Below are positions 1-10,184 of a stretch of DNA of 64,000 nucleotides, one piece after another. Position 1 is the first letter of the stretch; each line of letters starts with the position of its first letter. Under the pieces are notes generated by a model. It was not told the DNA's origin and made no database searches. It worked only from the letters and a program-made list of their open reading frames with translations. The stretch spans positions 28,573,526-28,637,525 of the forward strand of contig NC_035162.2 in assembly GCF_001659605.2 (NCBI RefSeq). Reading direction: 5' to 3'. This DNA comes from Manihot esculenta (Eukaryota > Streptophyta > Magnoliopsida > Malpighiales > Euphorbiaceae). A program made the position numbers and the translations under genes.

Positions 1-1539
1 CCGCTTTGTAGCATTAACTCCAATATACCTGACACTGGGCAACGATATGTTGTTTTATCCTAGCTCCGATTCTCATTTCTTCTCTTAGAATCCTTGAGGA
101 TACTTTAAAGATCTCCTCCTCCATCCCATGTCCCTTATTTGACATAACACTCATACAATATTTCCATCATGCTTGATCCTTTCACGCAACAATACTACCT
201 TAGGTGGGGAGGAAAAAGAAAGTGCAAACAACCTAGAGTTGACAACTCTAGGATTTATACCTTATGTTCCCTCCTCCCTTACTCACCAAGTCCTTCAAGA
301 CCTTCGAAGCATTTTCGCACAAGCAATTTGTAGAATAATATGGCTTTCTTCGTAGAGAACCCTTCATACTGCTTAGTTATGCCACTTATATGTCATCTTG
401 TTTACAACATTTCAGACCGCTCCCCCACTTACTGCTTTAGCCCATCTTCTTAGGCGGCTATCAATCAGATACCGGAGTTGAACATCTCTTTAACTCCTTT
501 GTAATAGAATCAACTCAATCTTGATCACCTTTTTCTCTACCCCATATTCCTCCAAGTTTTGACCTTATTCAAGAAGGTTTTAAGCTCAGTCATATCTCTT
601 GAATTTGTTGTCACAATCCGTTTACTCTATTAAAATCAAGTGCCACATTCTTTTATGTCAGCCACAGATGCTGAACAGTTCCTTTATGTACTTTCCTTAT
701 GAACACCTTGTTGGGTTTACCAATTCTCTTGAATAACAAATGTTACATTCTTGTAGTAAAATTGAAGCTTACCATTTCATATCCCTTTTCTCATGTGTAG
801 TGTGAACATCCTCTATCCATAGGACTTTACACTTTCATTTTTTGAATAAATTTATCTTTATAGTTTGATCACATAAATGTTGTTCTTTATATATATATGC
901 ACAGTCACAATTCCCAATAATATTAATAAAGAAGTTCATATTAAAGAGAAAATTATTTACCTCCATCCCACGACAAGGATTGAGGTTCTGGGATTCCACC
1001 CTTGCCTACTTCATAGGCATTAGCTCGTAATTCACGTCATTGATAAGTGTTCCTCTGGTTCACTTCTGAAGTATTGCTCATAGTCTTTCCTATGTCATAT
1101 TTAATATTCTTGCAGCATTCCTGCAAGCAAAAAAAATACATGAGAGGCCTCTGCCTCAATTTTGTCTTAGGAGACCTCTTGCCTCAATTCTGTCTTAGGA
1201 GGCCTCTTGCCTCAATTATATCTCAGGAGGCCTCTTGCCTCAATTTTGAGTGGAATGGTCTCGGGATTCTTAGATGGCCTCAAGCTATATTGGCTCATCC
1301 TCCCTCTTATCACTATACCCTGAGGTTATTACTCTCTCTCCAAGGGCCACTAAAAGGGAGTATGTAGCACCTAGTCATTACCCTATCTACATAAGACATT
1401 TCCAATAGCGTGTGCAGTACTAGGTCATTACCTCTCTCCCAATGGTGTCCCTAGTGGAGCATGCAGCACCTCTAGTTAATATGGCCGATCTAGCTTGAAG
1501 GCTCAAGCTTTTGTCTTCCTTGCCTCACAATATGCTACT
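1..1539. other. Unclassified repeat-like DNA, no gene recognised
   Basis: No reading frame here resembles a known protein; the longest are about 100 codons and look like chance. The stretch probably belongs to the internal part of the old minus-strand element whose primer site and LTR lie at 3711-3721 onward, since the Athila-like solo LTR (1540-3378) interrupts the continuity between the two. That assignment is inference. It holds a short tandem repeat, listed separately. Confidence 0.4.
1143..1248. repeat. Short tandem repeat, unit about 28 bp, about 4 copies
   Basis: The unit carries the core GGCCTCTTGCCTCAATT followed by TNTCTTA or a variant, and occurs four times head to tail with point differences; the first copy lacks two bases. 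No function is apparent. Confidence 0.8.
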
Positions 1540-3378
1540 TGATAGAGCATATTTTAGTCCATATTTTCATGATCTTATTGATGTTTATTTGCGCCTATTC
1601 TACCTAATTTTGTGGTTTTAATCATGTTTTGCAAGTATTAGGTGTGAAGAGACAATTTGGAGAAAATGCCCTTAAAAATGCCAAAAGAAGCCAAAATTAG
1701 AGAAGCAACCTTCGGAGGCAACTTTCGGAAGCCAAAAGTGGACCACCTTCGGTAGCAACCTTCGGCGGCCGAAAGAGGACTCCAGAAACGAAAGTGGACC
1801 ACCTTCGGCGGCAACCTTCGGCGGCCGAACCATGCAGACAGAGACGAAAGTCCACTACCTTAGGCCCTCGAATCCCAACCTTCGGCCGCCGAACCTCCAA
1901 AATTCCAGCCTCTGAAACTCAACTTAGGCAGCCGAAAATGCGCTCTATTACACTCCTTCCGTGTTCAAGAAGCCATATCCCAAGTTGCCATATTTGAGGA
2001 GCCAAATAAGGGAAATATCTTGCGATCCAAATCTTCAATATTCACATTCAATTATTGGATTTCAAGATCCCCCCTATTAAGGAAAGAAAATCCAAAGATC
2101 ACATGCTTCCTACTTAGTGCCATGCACATTCAAAATTCAAAAGGAGTCTCTACCTTCCTTAATAGTGCATGGGCAGCCTCTTAACTATTTAGGCAACATC
2201 TTGAAGACCTTGGGCAGCAAGTAAAAAGACCAAAGTGCCCCCACTTGCCTTCAAACACATGCAACTCGTTTTTGCCTTCATACATGCACAAACAAGGCAC
2301 ATGCAACACCAAGGACACTTTGGACAGCCTCTAAAAGCCTCCTGGACTTCCACCAAACCCTAGGCAGCCTCCCAAGACCTATTTAAATGCTTCAAGAAGA
2401 CAAGAAGACATATTTGGTTCCACCTCTTCTCCAAGGAAATTCGGCAAGGCCTCTAAGGCTCTCTCCCACTTTAGTTCTTCATCTTTTGTTCTTTTCTTTT
2501 ATTTTCTATTTTGGTTCAGCCATGAGTGGCTGAAACCCTCTTTCTAGTTGAAGTTTGGTTGAAACTAAGGTTGTTTAAAAGGTTGTGAGATCTGAATAGA
2601 AGCTTTTGTCTTTGATATTATTCAATATTCATGCAATTGATGTTTAATTCTAAGATTGCTTTGTTGTTTAGATCAAATTGGCCACTTGACTCTTAATTGC
2701 AAAGTTAATTGATTATTGGATTAGAATATTTGTTAGTTCGTAATTGCTGGAAATATTCTGTCCATAGAACACTTGGTGTAAAAATCCAAGGAATTGCATG
2801 ATCTAACATCATCTCATGCGTTTGAGTAGTTAGGGTTTGGATCTTTCTTGTTCTTCATGCAATTGGCAATTGTTTTGATGCCTATGGCCCAAGGACGTTC
2901 CTTGGCAATTTGTTGATTAGTAATTGATTAGAGGACGTTCCCTAATCAGTTTGTTCAAAAGGAAAGACATGGTGGTGAGAAGCGTCTTCCACCCCCATAA
3001 TCAACCTATTGAATCAATCAAGGTAACCATGTTTCAATGATCAAACCAAACAACCAAAGTGGATCCATATCTTCAACTAGACCTTTCTCTTATTGATTTC
3101 TCTCTTATGTTAGATTACTTATTGTTTTAATTGCTTTTATTAGTTGTTAATTAAATCATCTCAAAACCCCCCTTTTACTTTCCTTGCGCTTTACTTTTGC
3201 TCTAGTTACAATTACTTGCTTTCACTTGTGCTTTAATTTAGTTCTCTTGGTCTTGATTGAGTTACACAAATAAGTAATCAATTCTCTGTGGATACGATCC
3301 TTCACCACTATCTGCAGTTGTTAATTGTAGGTAACCAAAAAGGTTATTTTTGACCGGCTTCGACAACCGCTCCTGTCA
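1540..3378 (+). mobile_element. Solo LTR, Athila/Tat-like Ty3/gypsy
   Basis: The segment starts TGATAGAGC and ends CTCCTGTCA, and is flanked on both sides by CTACT (1535-1539 and 3379-3383), a perfect 5-base target duplication. No internal region follows, so this is a solo LTR left by LTR-LTR recombination. The end contains the phrase CTCTGTGGATACGATCC followed by a TTATTTTTGACC-type terminus, which I know from Athila/Tat LTRs; a related, diverged LTR lies on the minus strand at about 62366-63775 next to an Athila gag. Bases 1690-1945 hold a cluster of TTCGGCGGCCGAA-type palindromes that resemble those of the Tekay LTRs elsewhere in the window. The lineage call is moderately sure; the solo-LTR call is strong. 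Confidence 0.85.
1690..1945. repeat. GCC-palindrome cluster inside the Athila-like solo LTR
   Basis: Several copies of TTCGGCGGCCGAA or close variants (TTCGGCCGCCGAA, TTCGGAAGCC, TTAGGCAGCCGAA) are separated by GACGAAAGT and CTCCAGA words. The same words, in the same order, occur in the Tekay LTRs such as E5 (41795-42030), but in the opposite direction relative to the LTR. Confidence 0.75.
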
Positions 3379-3720
3379 CTACTACTCCTTGTAGCTTCAT
3401 AATTGGGAGGTCACTGCCTCCCCTTTTCATCACTTTACACTCACGATCACTCCACCTAGTGTCATTCGCATGAAAGAGGTTTGGGTGGCCTCAATCTCCC
3501 AACAATTTGGCTATCATAGCTAACAACGTTCATTTTTCCCTCTTTAGTGCCTCAAGGCACTTCTAACCAGAATCAATCTCCAACGCCTTCCCCTCTTAGA
3601 TGGCATAGACATCCAACCAGGCAGCACGATTCACACCCTTCTCTCAAGGGCCTTCGTGCATGTGCCAAACTTCATCATTCCTTTATATTGCTTGTAGATC
3701 TTTCTTGCAATGATACCAAT
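3379..3720 (-). other. Remnant of a minus-strand retroelement with primer binding site
   Basis: The last ten bases (3711-3720, TGATACCAAT) are the reverse complement of the start of an initiator-Met primer binding site; on the minus strand the site reads TGGTATCATTGC, two mismatches from the usual TGGTATCAGAGC. It directly abuts an LTR terminus (TGTCACGG on the plus strand). The rest has no recognisable coding content. Confidence 0.55.
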
Positions 3721-5090
3721 TGTCACGGTTTTAGATTTTAGCAATCACCTGGAACCATGCGGCACTTGACTTGAATATCTTCAAGCTAAGTCAGCCTTAA
3801 GAATCACCCGATACCCTGTGAACAAGATTACTCTGATTAGTTAAGGTTATATAAGCGAATAGCGAAGCCAACAGGCGGCATTCCATTAGAAGCCTCACAG
3901 TAAGCACAAAAGAAAAGAATTGAACATGAGAATTCATGAATAGGCTACTTATTTTATTCTAGGGAAAAAATAGTAATTATACATTATCATCAACGCAATC
4001 GTTACAATAATTCTCACCTCCCTTGTAGACAGGGGGGACGGTCTACAAGGAGTGAAGGCACACTTGGGATCTCTGTAGGCCTACGGTAGCCAACTGGGCC
4101 CCAGCTGGTGGCCAACTAGTCACTCCTCCCTAAAGAGCCTTAGGAACAACTTGGCTTGTGGTAGGAGGAGACATCAACATGTCTCATATGACACCCCTAA
4201 AATAAATACACAGAAAGAAATTACAACAAATTGTCTCGGCCCTTATCTTCCTAATAATTTCTACTAATTTATCCCATTATTGTTTCCTAAGAACTCCAAT
4301 GTTGAAAAATTACAGTTTTGGTCCCTGCAAACTCTATGACCCTGACACGCTGCATGCTTGGGCCTCTGCGGTCTGGGTCCATGTGGTCTAGGCTCAATAG
4401 CATGAACCAGCCTCTCACGTGCTCCAATTTATTCCCGAATCTTTTCAATATGGAATTTCAGTGTTCCAAATTTTTCTGTAATATTTAATTTTTTTCAAAA
4501 ACTAAAAATCCTAGAGTTTGGGTTTATCTAACATCTACTGTTATTAAAAACAATATGTTCTATCAACATTCTAAAATAAAAAAAATATTGTATCAAAAAG
4601 GTGCTTAACTTTGATCAATTATATCTCAACCAATATACATTAAAAAACTCATGCAATATACCATTAGAAAGCCTTTTTCAAGGGCTTTCAAATGATACAA
4701 ATTTTACATTTTTGAAAAAATGTATAGAGTAGGACATAAGCAACCCAATATGCCTACCTAAAACTTGCTTGAAATAAAAAAAAAATAAGTATCTGCATTC
4801 AGAAACTTATAATGATAAAACTATGGCATACAAGAAATTTGCCTTTGATTGCAATGTTGGAAAATCCATAAATTTTTCAAGATCAAAATGATTAAACAAC
4901 ATACCAAATGCTCATATTGTATCACATAGTCCATGCATAATCATGTATTTTCAATGAACCATGCATATAATTCATAGTCTAAGGGTTACCTATAGTTGTA
5001 GTGTATTTGAATTCAAGTACCTGGATATCCATAAATTTCTGAACCAACGCCATTTCTGATGCGGAACCCAGGATCAACTTATGATCAAGA
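3721..5090 (-). mobile_element. Diverged LTR, outer end uncertain
   Basis: On the minus strand this LTR ends CCGTGACA right before a primer binding site, which fixes its inner edge at 3721. The outer edge is not clear: I see no matching TG terminus or target duplication, and 5090 is a guess at where the sequence changes character. It contains words common in plant LTRs. The family was not identified. Confidence 0.4.
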
Positions 5091-6289
5091 ACCCTATCAC
5101 ACAACTTGATAAAGAACGAGACTAAGATATCTTCCAAAGGTTGCTCTATTACACTCTAACTAACTAATGTGATTAGTAACATAGATAATCAAGCGATTCC
5201 AGCTAGAGAACACTACAAGAAATTCTTGATAAGTTAACTAAAAATGGAGAAAATCCATATTAGAACGTCATAAGGTTGAACTTTGATAAGTTGCTAAATA
5301 ATGGAGAAGAATCAAAATATTATTCATAATATTATTTCTCTTGATTAATTCATGGTTGTCGCCTTAAGGGTATTTTTATAGCCTTAAAATCCTAATTTTA
5401 GTGTAGGAAGGTGTAATTACAATATAAGAAGGGTATCTAGTCAAATAGTCAAACTCATATTACCTTAAAGATCCTTTTCCTAAATTATTTTAGAGAAATC
5501 TCCTTCCTAAATGGGTTGTACGAATTTGACTTCTAATATAGGCCAAATTAATTTAAAGTAAATTCCATAAAATACTAAAATAGCAAAATAACAAAATTGG
5601 CTTAAGTGTAATTTGACCATACATGCATTACGTGATCTGAAATTGTGTTGCGTGTCCATATGTGTTGAAGAGAGTGTAACTTGTTTTCTCATTATCCATG
5701 CTTTCCAAATATAGTTTTCATCTCGTAAGTCTTGAATTAAGTGATGGTAATTTGATTTGCCATGTTTGGAGCTTCCCATATATTGAATCGTTGAAGAGTG
5801 TGAAGACTTTAATGTATAAGTTATTATTGAAGAATCGTGTCCTTCCTATTCTGGCATCAGTTTCATTCTACACGAACACAAGAGGTCACCCGATGCATAC
5901 AGGAGATAGCCCCACATCCATAGGAAATAATGCAATAAAAAAAAAGAAAATAAATTGAGAGCAAACTTTTTCTCCCAAAAAACTATTTTGATTATTGGTA
6001 GCAGTTTTTTTTTAGAAAGACATAGCAGAGAATTGTTTTTCTTAAGAGTAGAGAGAGACAGACTTTCTTCGTTAACGATCGAGTTGAGAGAAAAACTACC
6101 AACCATCGACAAAGGAGCAGGTACATGGCCTTCTGTCATGTAACTGCGAAAAATTTAAAATTCAAATCTTCTTCTTTTTCTTTTTTTTTTAAATTATTTA
6201 AAATAAATTAAAATTAGGTTATTATAAATAAGAACCTTATTTCGGACTTTATTTTTTTGACTCTATCTTGGGTATATAACTTCTTTCAT
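5091..6289. other. AT-rich non-coding DNA
   Basis: No gene is seen. A TATA-like run (GGCTATAAAAATACCC on the minus strand, about 5374-5389) suggests a further minus-strand LTR, but no ends or target duplication could be found. Short frames in this stretch have no recognisable domains. Confidence 0.35.
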
Positions 6290-6405
6290 ATACTAATGTG
6301 AATGAGATTTGGATAGTTAAGCCCTTTGAGAAACTAGAACAATGGTTAATACTACTCGCTGATGATAGGGCATAATGTATTTAGAAAAACCTATTTCATT
6401 TGCTA
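6290..6405 (+). repeat. Copy 1 of a local duplication flanking the copia solo LTR
   Basis: The words ATACTAATGTGAAT, AGATTTGGATA, AATGGTTAA and GATGATAGGG occur in the same order and spacing at about 7411-7540. The two copies are diverged, with several substitutions and small indels, so the duplication is old. Confidence 0.75.
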
Positions 6406-6410
6406 ATAAT

Positions 6411-7323
6411 TGTTACTGTATTTGCCCTAAGCCATTATCTTAGACCTTTTTGTATATCATTTTGTTTATTAATAAAAGAGGTTTTATTATCATTATTATT
6501 TGTTTGCATATTACATAATAATGATTATTTATTTGCATATTACATCTACATTATTATGATAATAATAATAAAATATGACTAGTATGATTGTTGATTAATA
6601 ATCATGAGATGATTATGTGTATGTTGATATAAATCAATAATCATAGATACTTGTTAGAGAATAAAGTATTAGATGGACCCACATTGAGATCACTACATGG
6701 GTTATTGTCATAAGTGAATCTCAAGATAGTTATGTTTTAATCCTTTGACTTGAGATTGTCATAGTTTTCAACATAAGGACTGTTATGTTTTGACAAACCA
6801 AACATTGTCTTTAATTGGATAATCATAAAAGTTATGATTGAACGTAATAGAAATTATATAGAGGATATTGAACAATCAAGATAGAATTTGTCCCTCTCTT
6901 TGAGAGAGATATCTTATGGGTCTCTCGATAATTTAGACTGAGAAATGTATTTTACGAAAAGAAGTGTGGGAAAACAAAAAAACTGAAAAACGAATAAAAT
7001 ACCTTCTTTAAATTGCGAGAGTAAGGTTTTTTTTTTTTTTTCTAGTGATCATTTTTCTGGGTTGCAGATTGGGGAGCACATAGCTAATCCATCCATTGAG
7101 AGGGCTAGCACTCCAGAAGAAAATATTCATATGGATACCATTGAGGGTGTTCGTTTTAGAAGCAGCACCATCAGTCCAGAACAGTCTCTTTTCGTCAAGT
7201 CTAAAAGGTTAGTCTCTTATCCTTCCTTTCGAATTAAACGAAACAATCGGATCCTGAAAGGGGAAACAAAGATTTTTTTCCACTGCTAATTTTGGATTGC
7301 AGTAATCTCTGGGTTTCCTTACA
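6411..7323 (+). mobile_element. Solo LTR, Ty1/copia
   Basis: This starts TGTTACTG and ends CCTTACA, flanked by ATAAT on both sides (6406-6410 and 7324-7328). It is homologous along most of its length to the copia 3' LTR at 57896-59385 (shared words include TGTATTTGCCCT, GATATTGAACAATCAAGATAG and GATACCAT-GAGGGTGTTCG), but lacks about 560 bases that correspond to roughly 58430-58990. No internal copia sequence lies next to it, so it is a solo LTR of the same family as the right-hand copy and not its 5' partner. Confidence 0.88.
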
Positions 7324-7686
7324 ATAATAATGATAAACTAGCCTATGAAGGTGGATTATTAAAATACTTCTCTTAGTTAGACATAAAAGATATATTCTAC
7401 GACATTTTAAAATATACTAATGTGAATAAGATTTGGATATTTAAACCCTTTAAAAAACTAAATAATGGTTAAGCTTATTGGTTGATGATAGGGATTAAGT
7501 AGATCAATCTGCATTTAGGAAAAACTAAAGAAATCCATCTTTTACTCTAAGCATGATGTTGATACAAGCTTAGTGGTTCCAACTTTGACAATAGATCATT
7601 AGGAACCTAGATCCTAGTCTTACAATGGAGAAAGTGAATGTGAATCATAAATTTTAAAACTCTAAGGTTGGTGCACAAAGGATGGA
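7324..7686. other. Flank between copia solo LTR and E1, no gene
   Basis: AT-rich sequence without a recognisable gene. Its middle part (about 7411-7540) is the second copy of the segment at 6290-6405. It ends with ATGGA, the five bases next to the E1 LTR. Confidence 0.6.
7411..7540 (+). repeat. Copy 2 of the local duplication
   Basis: Matches 6290-6405 in order and wording (see that entry). The copia solo LTR sits between the two copies. Confidence 0.75.
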
Positions 7687-7953
7687 TGTAATACCCGGCT
7701 AGAGTCCGGCATCGGAATTTCTGTCGTCCGATGGAATCCAGGGTGTCGGGATTCTTTGGAAGGGTAAGATTTATGTTTTTCTAAAGAAATATGGAATGTT
7801 TTAATGTTTTAAATTGAAAATGCAATGAGTTTTTGAAAGAAAAGAACCAAGACAGAAAAGCCAGGTTCGGCCGCCGAAGGTGAGGTTCGGCCGCCGAACA
7901 TGCATGGCTTTCGGTTTCACGTATGGCCGCCGAAGGTAGTCTGGCCAGCCACC

Positions 7954-7960
7954 TATAAAA
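7954..7960 (+). promoter_or_regulatory. TATA box of the E1 LTR
   Basis: CCTATAAAACGG lies about 267 bases into the LTR and just after the first palindrome cluster. The older element E5 has ACCTATAAAGG at the equivalent place (57344-57350, minus strand). If used, transcription would start near 7985 and leave a leader of about 2 kb before gag. I did not find an equally clear TATA box in the E2/E3 or E4/E6 LTRs. Confidence 0.6.
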
Positions 7961-8479
7961 CGGCCCTCAGTCGGTTGAAAAGATAAGCTTCGCCGTTTCT
8001 TTCACTTTCTGAGGTGAGACCCTGTCCTTTTTTAGCATTCTTTCATGTTTTCATCCAATCTTGCAAAGATTTGATTGAGTTTTATGTTATTTTGAAGGTT
8101 TTAAGCTAAAAACACAAAGTTGTGAATTTTGAAGAGTTTGAAGGAGAGTTGCTTCAAAACTCCACGTTAGGATCATTCATCTACTTGATTTCAAGAGGTA
8201 AGTGAAGATCCTGAACTTGTTTTTATGATTTATAATGGTTTTATGGGGTTTATGGAGAGAGTTGCATGAATAGGTTAAAAAGAGAGTTTTTGATGATTTT
8301 GTGAGAAAAGCTTGTTTGTGTGTTATATGTTTGTGTTGTTGGGGTTTTTAGGTAGTTTTTGACCCCTTTGAGCATATACTTAGGTGTATGCAAGCTGAGG
8401 AAGTGAGGTGGTTGAGTTTGGGGGGAGTTTTGTGCATTTGGCGAGAGGCAGGGCAAGTTTCTGCCCTGCTGATGAACTC

Positions 8480-8735
8480 AGGTTCGGCCGCCGAATCCCT
8501 GAGGAGGTGAGAGGAGGTGACTTCGGCTGCCCAAGCTTGCCCCCGAGCTTTTGGACTTTCGGCTCTGGAGGGGAGTTCGGCCGCCGAAGGTTAGAGACTT
8601 TCGTCTCTGAAGTGCCTTTTAGCCCCCGAAACTAGCCCCCGAAAGGGTTCGGCTGCCGAAAGTTAAGATTCGGCCGCCGAAGGTGCATGAGTTTCGGCTC
8701 TGGAGAGGACTTTCGATCGCCGAACCTGCCGCCGA
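8480..8735. repeat. Second GCC-palindrome cluster of E1 LTR
   Basis: Repeated TTCGGCCGCCGAA-type words alternate with TTTCGGCTCTGGAG words. Equivalent clusters occur in E2 (16228-16405), E3, E4 (32228-32365), E5 (41795-42030) and E6 (48260-48455). Confidence 0.85.
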
Positions 8736-9125
8736 AAGTGTTCTGTCCAGCTTTTCTTTTGCATGCTTTGCATGAGTTTTAGAGTGAGTTTAAGGGGATT
8801 CTTGGGGAGTTTAATAGAGTTATTCTTAAGCTAGTTTGGTCCCTCATTTGAGTCTTTATGTGCTTACACAGACCAGAGGAACCAGAGAGAGCAGCAGTGA
8901 GTACTGCTCCAGAGTTTTCAGAGCCTGCAGATTCAGTCAGTCCAAATAGCCAGAGGTGAGTGGAACTAAACTTAATTCTTTTAATTGAGCAATGGAATGC
9001 TTTTGGCATATCTCATGCATCATGATTATGCAATAGGTTGATTGCATTAGCATCCATGAATATGTTGCATTGCATAAATAATTGTTGATGTGGGTGAATG
9101 CTGAATGATCCAATAGTCTCTGAGT

Positions 9126-9240
9126 TAAGACCAAGAGCCTTTGACTACGCCCTGGCAGGTATAATTAAGACCAAGAGCCTTTGACTACGCCCTGGCAGGT
9201 ATAGTAAAGACCAGGAGCCTTTGACTACGCCCTGGTAATG
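9126..9240. repeat. Tandem hairpin repeats in E1 LTR
   Basis: There are three units of about 40 bases, GACCAAGAGCC...GCCCTGGCAGGTAT. The third unit has intact CCAGG...CCTGG arms; the first two have CCAAG in the left arm. Confidence 0.8.
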
Positions 9241-9963
9241 GTAAGTACAGGTGTTATATACACGTATACATATATGACAGGAAGACCAGGTGCTCGATTC
9301 TACTCCCTGGCACGGCAGTGTTACTGAGACTATGTGGTGATAGGTTTACCCTTGATGTGGATTGTTTGTGTTATGATGCATTCCATATGATCATGTTTTA
9401 AATGGTATGTTTTACTGTTCTACTCACTGGGCTATAGAGCTCATCCCACTCCTTTAACCCCAGTCTTGCAGGTTCAGTGTACAGTGTACAGAGGGGGATC
9501 CAGAAGAGTTCTAAAAGAGTAAAGAGACATGTAATAGCTTAGAGTGGGCATGTAATATTAAAGAGATGTACTAGTTGTGTTTTCAGTTACAGTTGTGCTT
9601 GACTTAGTTGTTTGTGTTGTAAATCTTGTGTTATGTACATGATCTAGTTATGTATATGTTTTACAGAGTATGTGAAAAACCAGGCTTAACAGGTATGAGA
9701 TAACCCATCTAGAGCAAGCTCTAGTCAGGGGTACAGAGTACAGAGTACTAAGTACAGGGTACAGAGTACAGAGTACAGAGATAGTACATGCACAGGTTAA
9801 GCCTTGGTTCAGAAAAGAGCTTTTATTTTCACAGAAAATGTATGATCATGTATGAGATTTACAGGTACACAGAGAGTATAGCAGGCTTGCTACGAGTTCT
9901 GGCGGCCTTAAGCCGACCTGAATCCTAGCGCCGGTGACGGTCCATTTTGGGGTCGTTACAGAT

Positions 9964-9975
9964 TGGTATCAGAGC
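9964..9975 (+). promoter_or_regulatory. E1 primer binding site (initiator-Met tRNA)
   Basis: TGGTATCAGAGC, three bases after the LTR end, matches the 3' end of plant initiator-Met tRNA and would prime minus-strand DNA synthesis. Confidence 0.95.
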
Positions 9976-10184
9976 CCTAGGTTCACATGATCGGACCTAT
10001 AGAGAGAGTGTCGGGCTCATAGAGGTTACCGTTGGTCAAGCACAATAGGAAATCATGTCCACTAGGATAGGATATTGAGTCTTGTCTATTTGATGTTATG
10101 AAATGTCATGATATGCATGTGCGTTATTGAGATATATGAGTTAATTATATGCTGATATGTTATGTGTTGTTTTCCAGAGTTAAA

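Larger units (their letters stand above)
7687..9960 (+). repeat. E1 5' LTR
   Basis: This 2274-bp LTR begins TGTAATACCCGGCTAG and ends GGGGTCGTTACA. It contains a U3 GCC-palindrome cluster (about 7865-7940), a TATA box (7954-7960), a second palindrome cluster (about 8480-8735), an array of three hairpin-forming repeats (9126-9240) and a TACAGAG-type simple repeat (about 9730-9785). Confidence 0.95.

Noticed and set aside
1047..1367. A 106-codon frame at 1047-1367 as a possible host gene.
   Set aside because: It runs through the 28-base tandem repeat and has no recognisable domain.
9964..9975. Matches to initiator-Met tRNA as possible tRNA genes.
   Set aside because: Only about 12 bases match, each placed 2-3 bases from an LTR end; they are primer binding sites and no cloverleaf follows.
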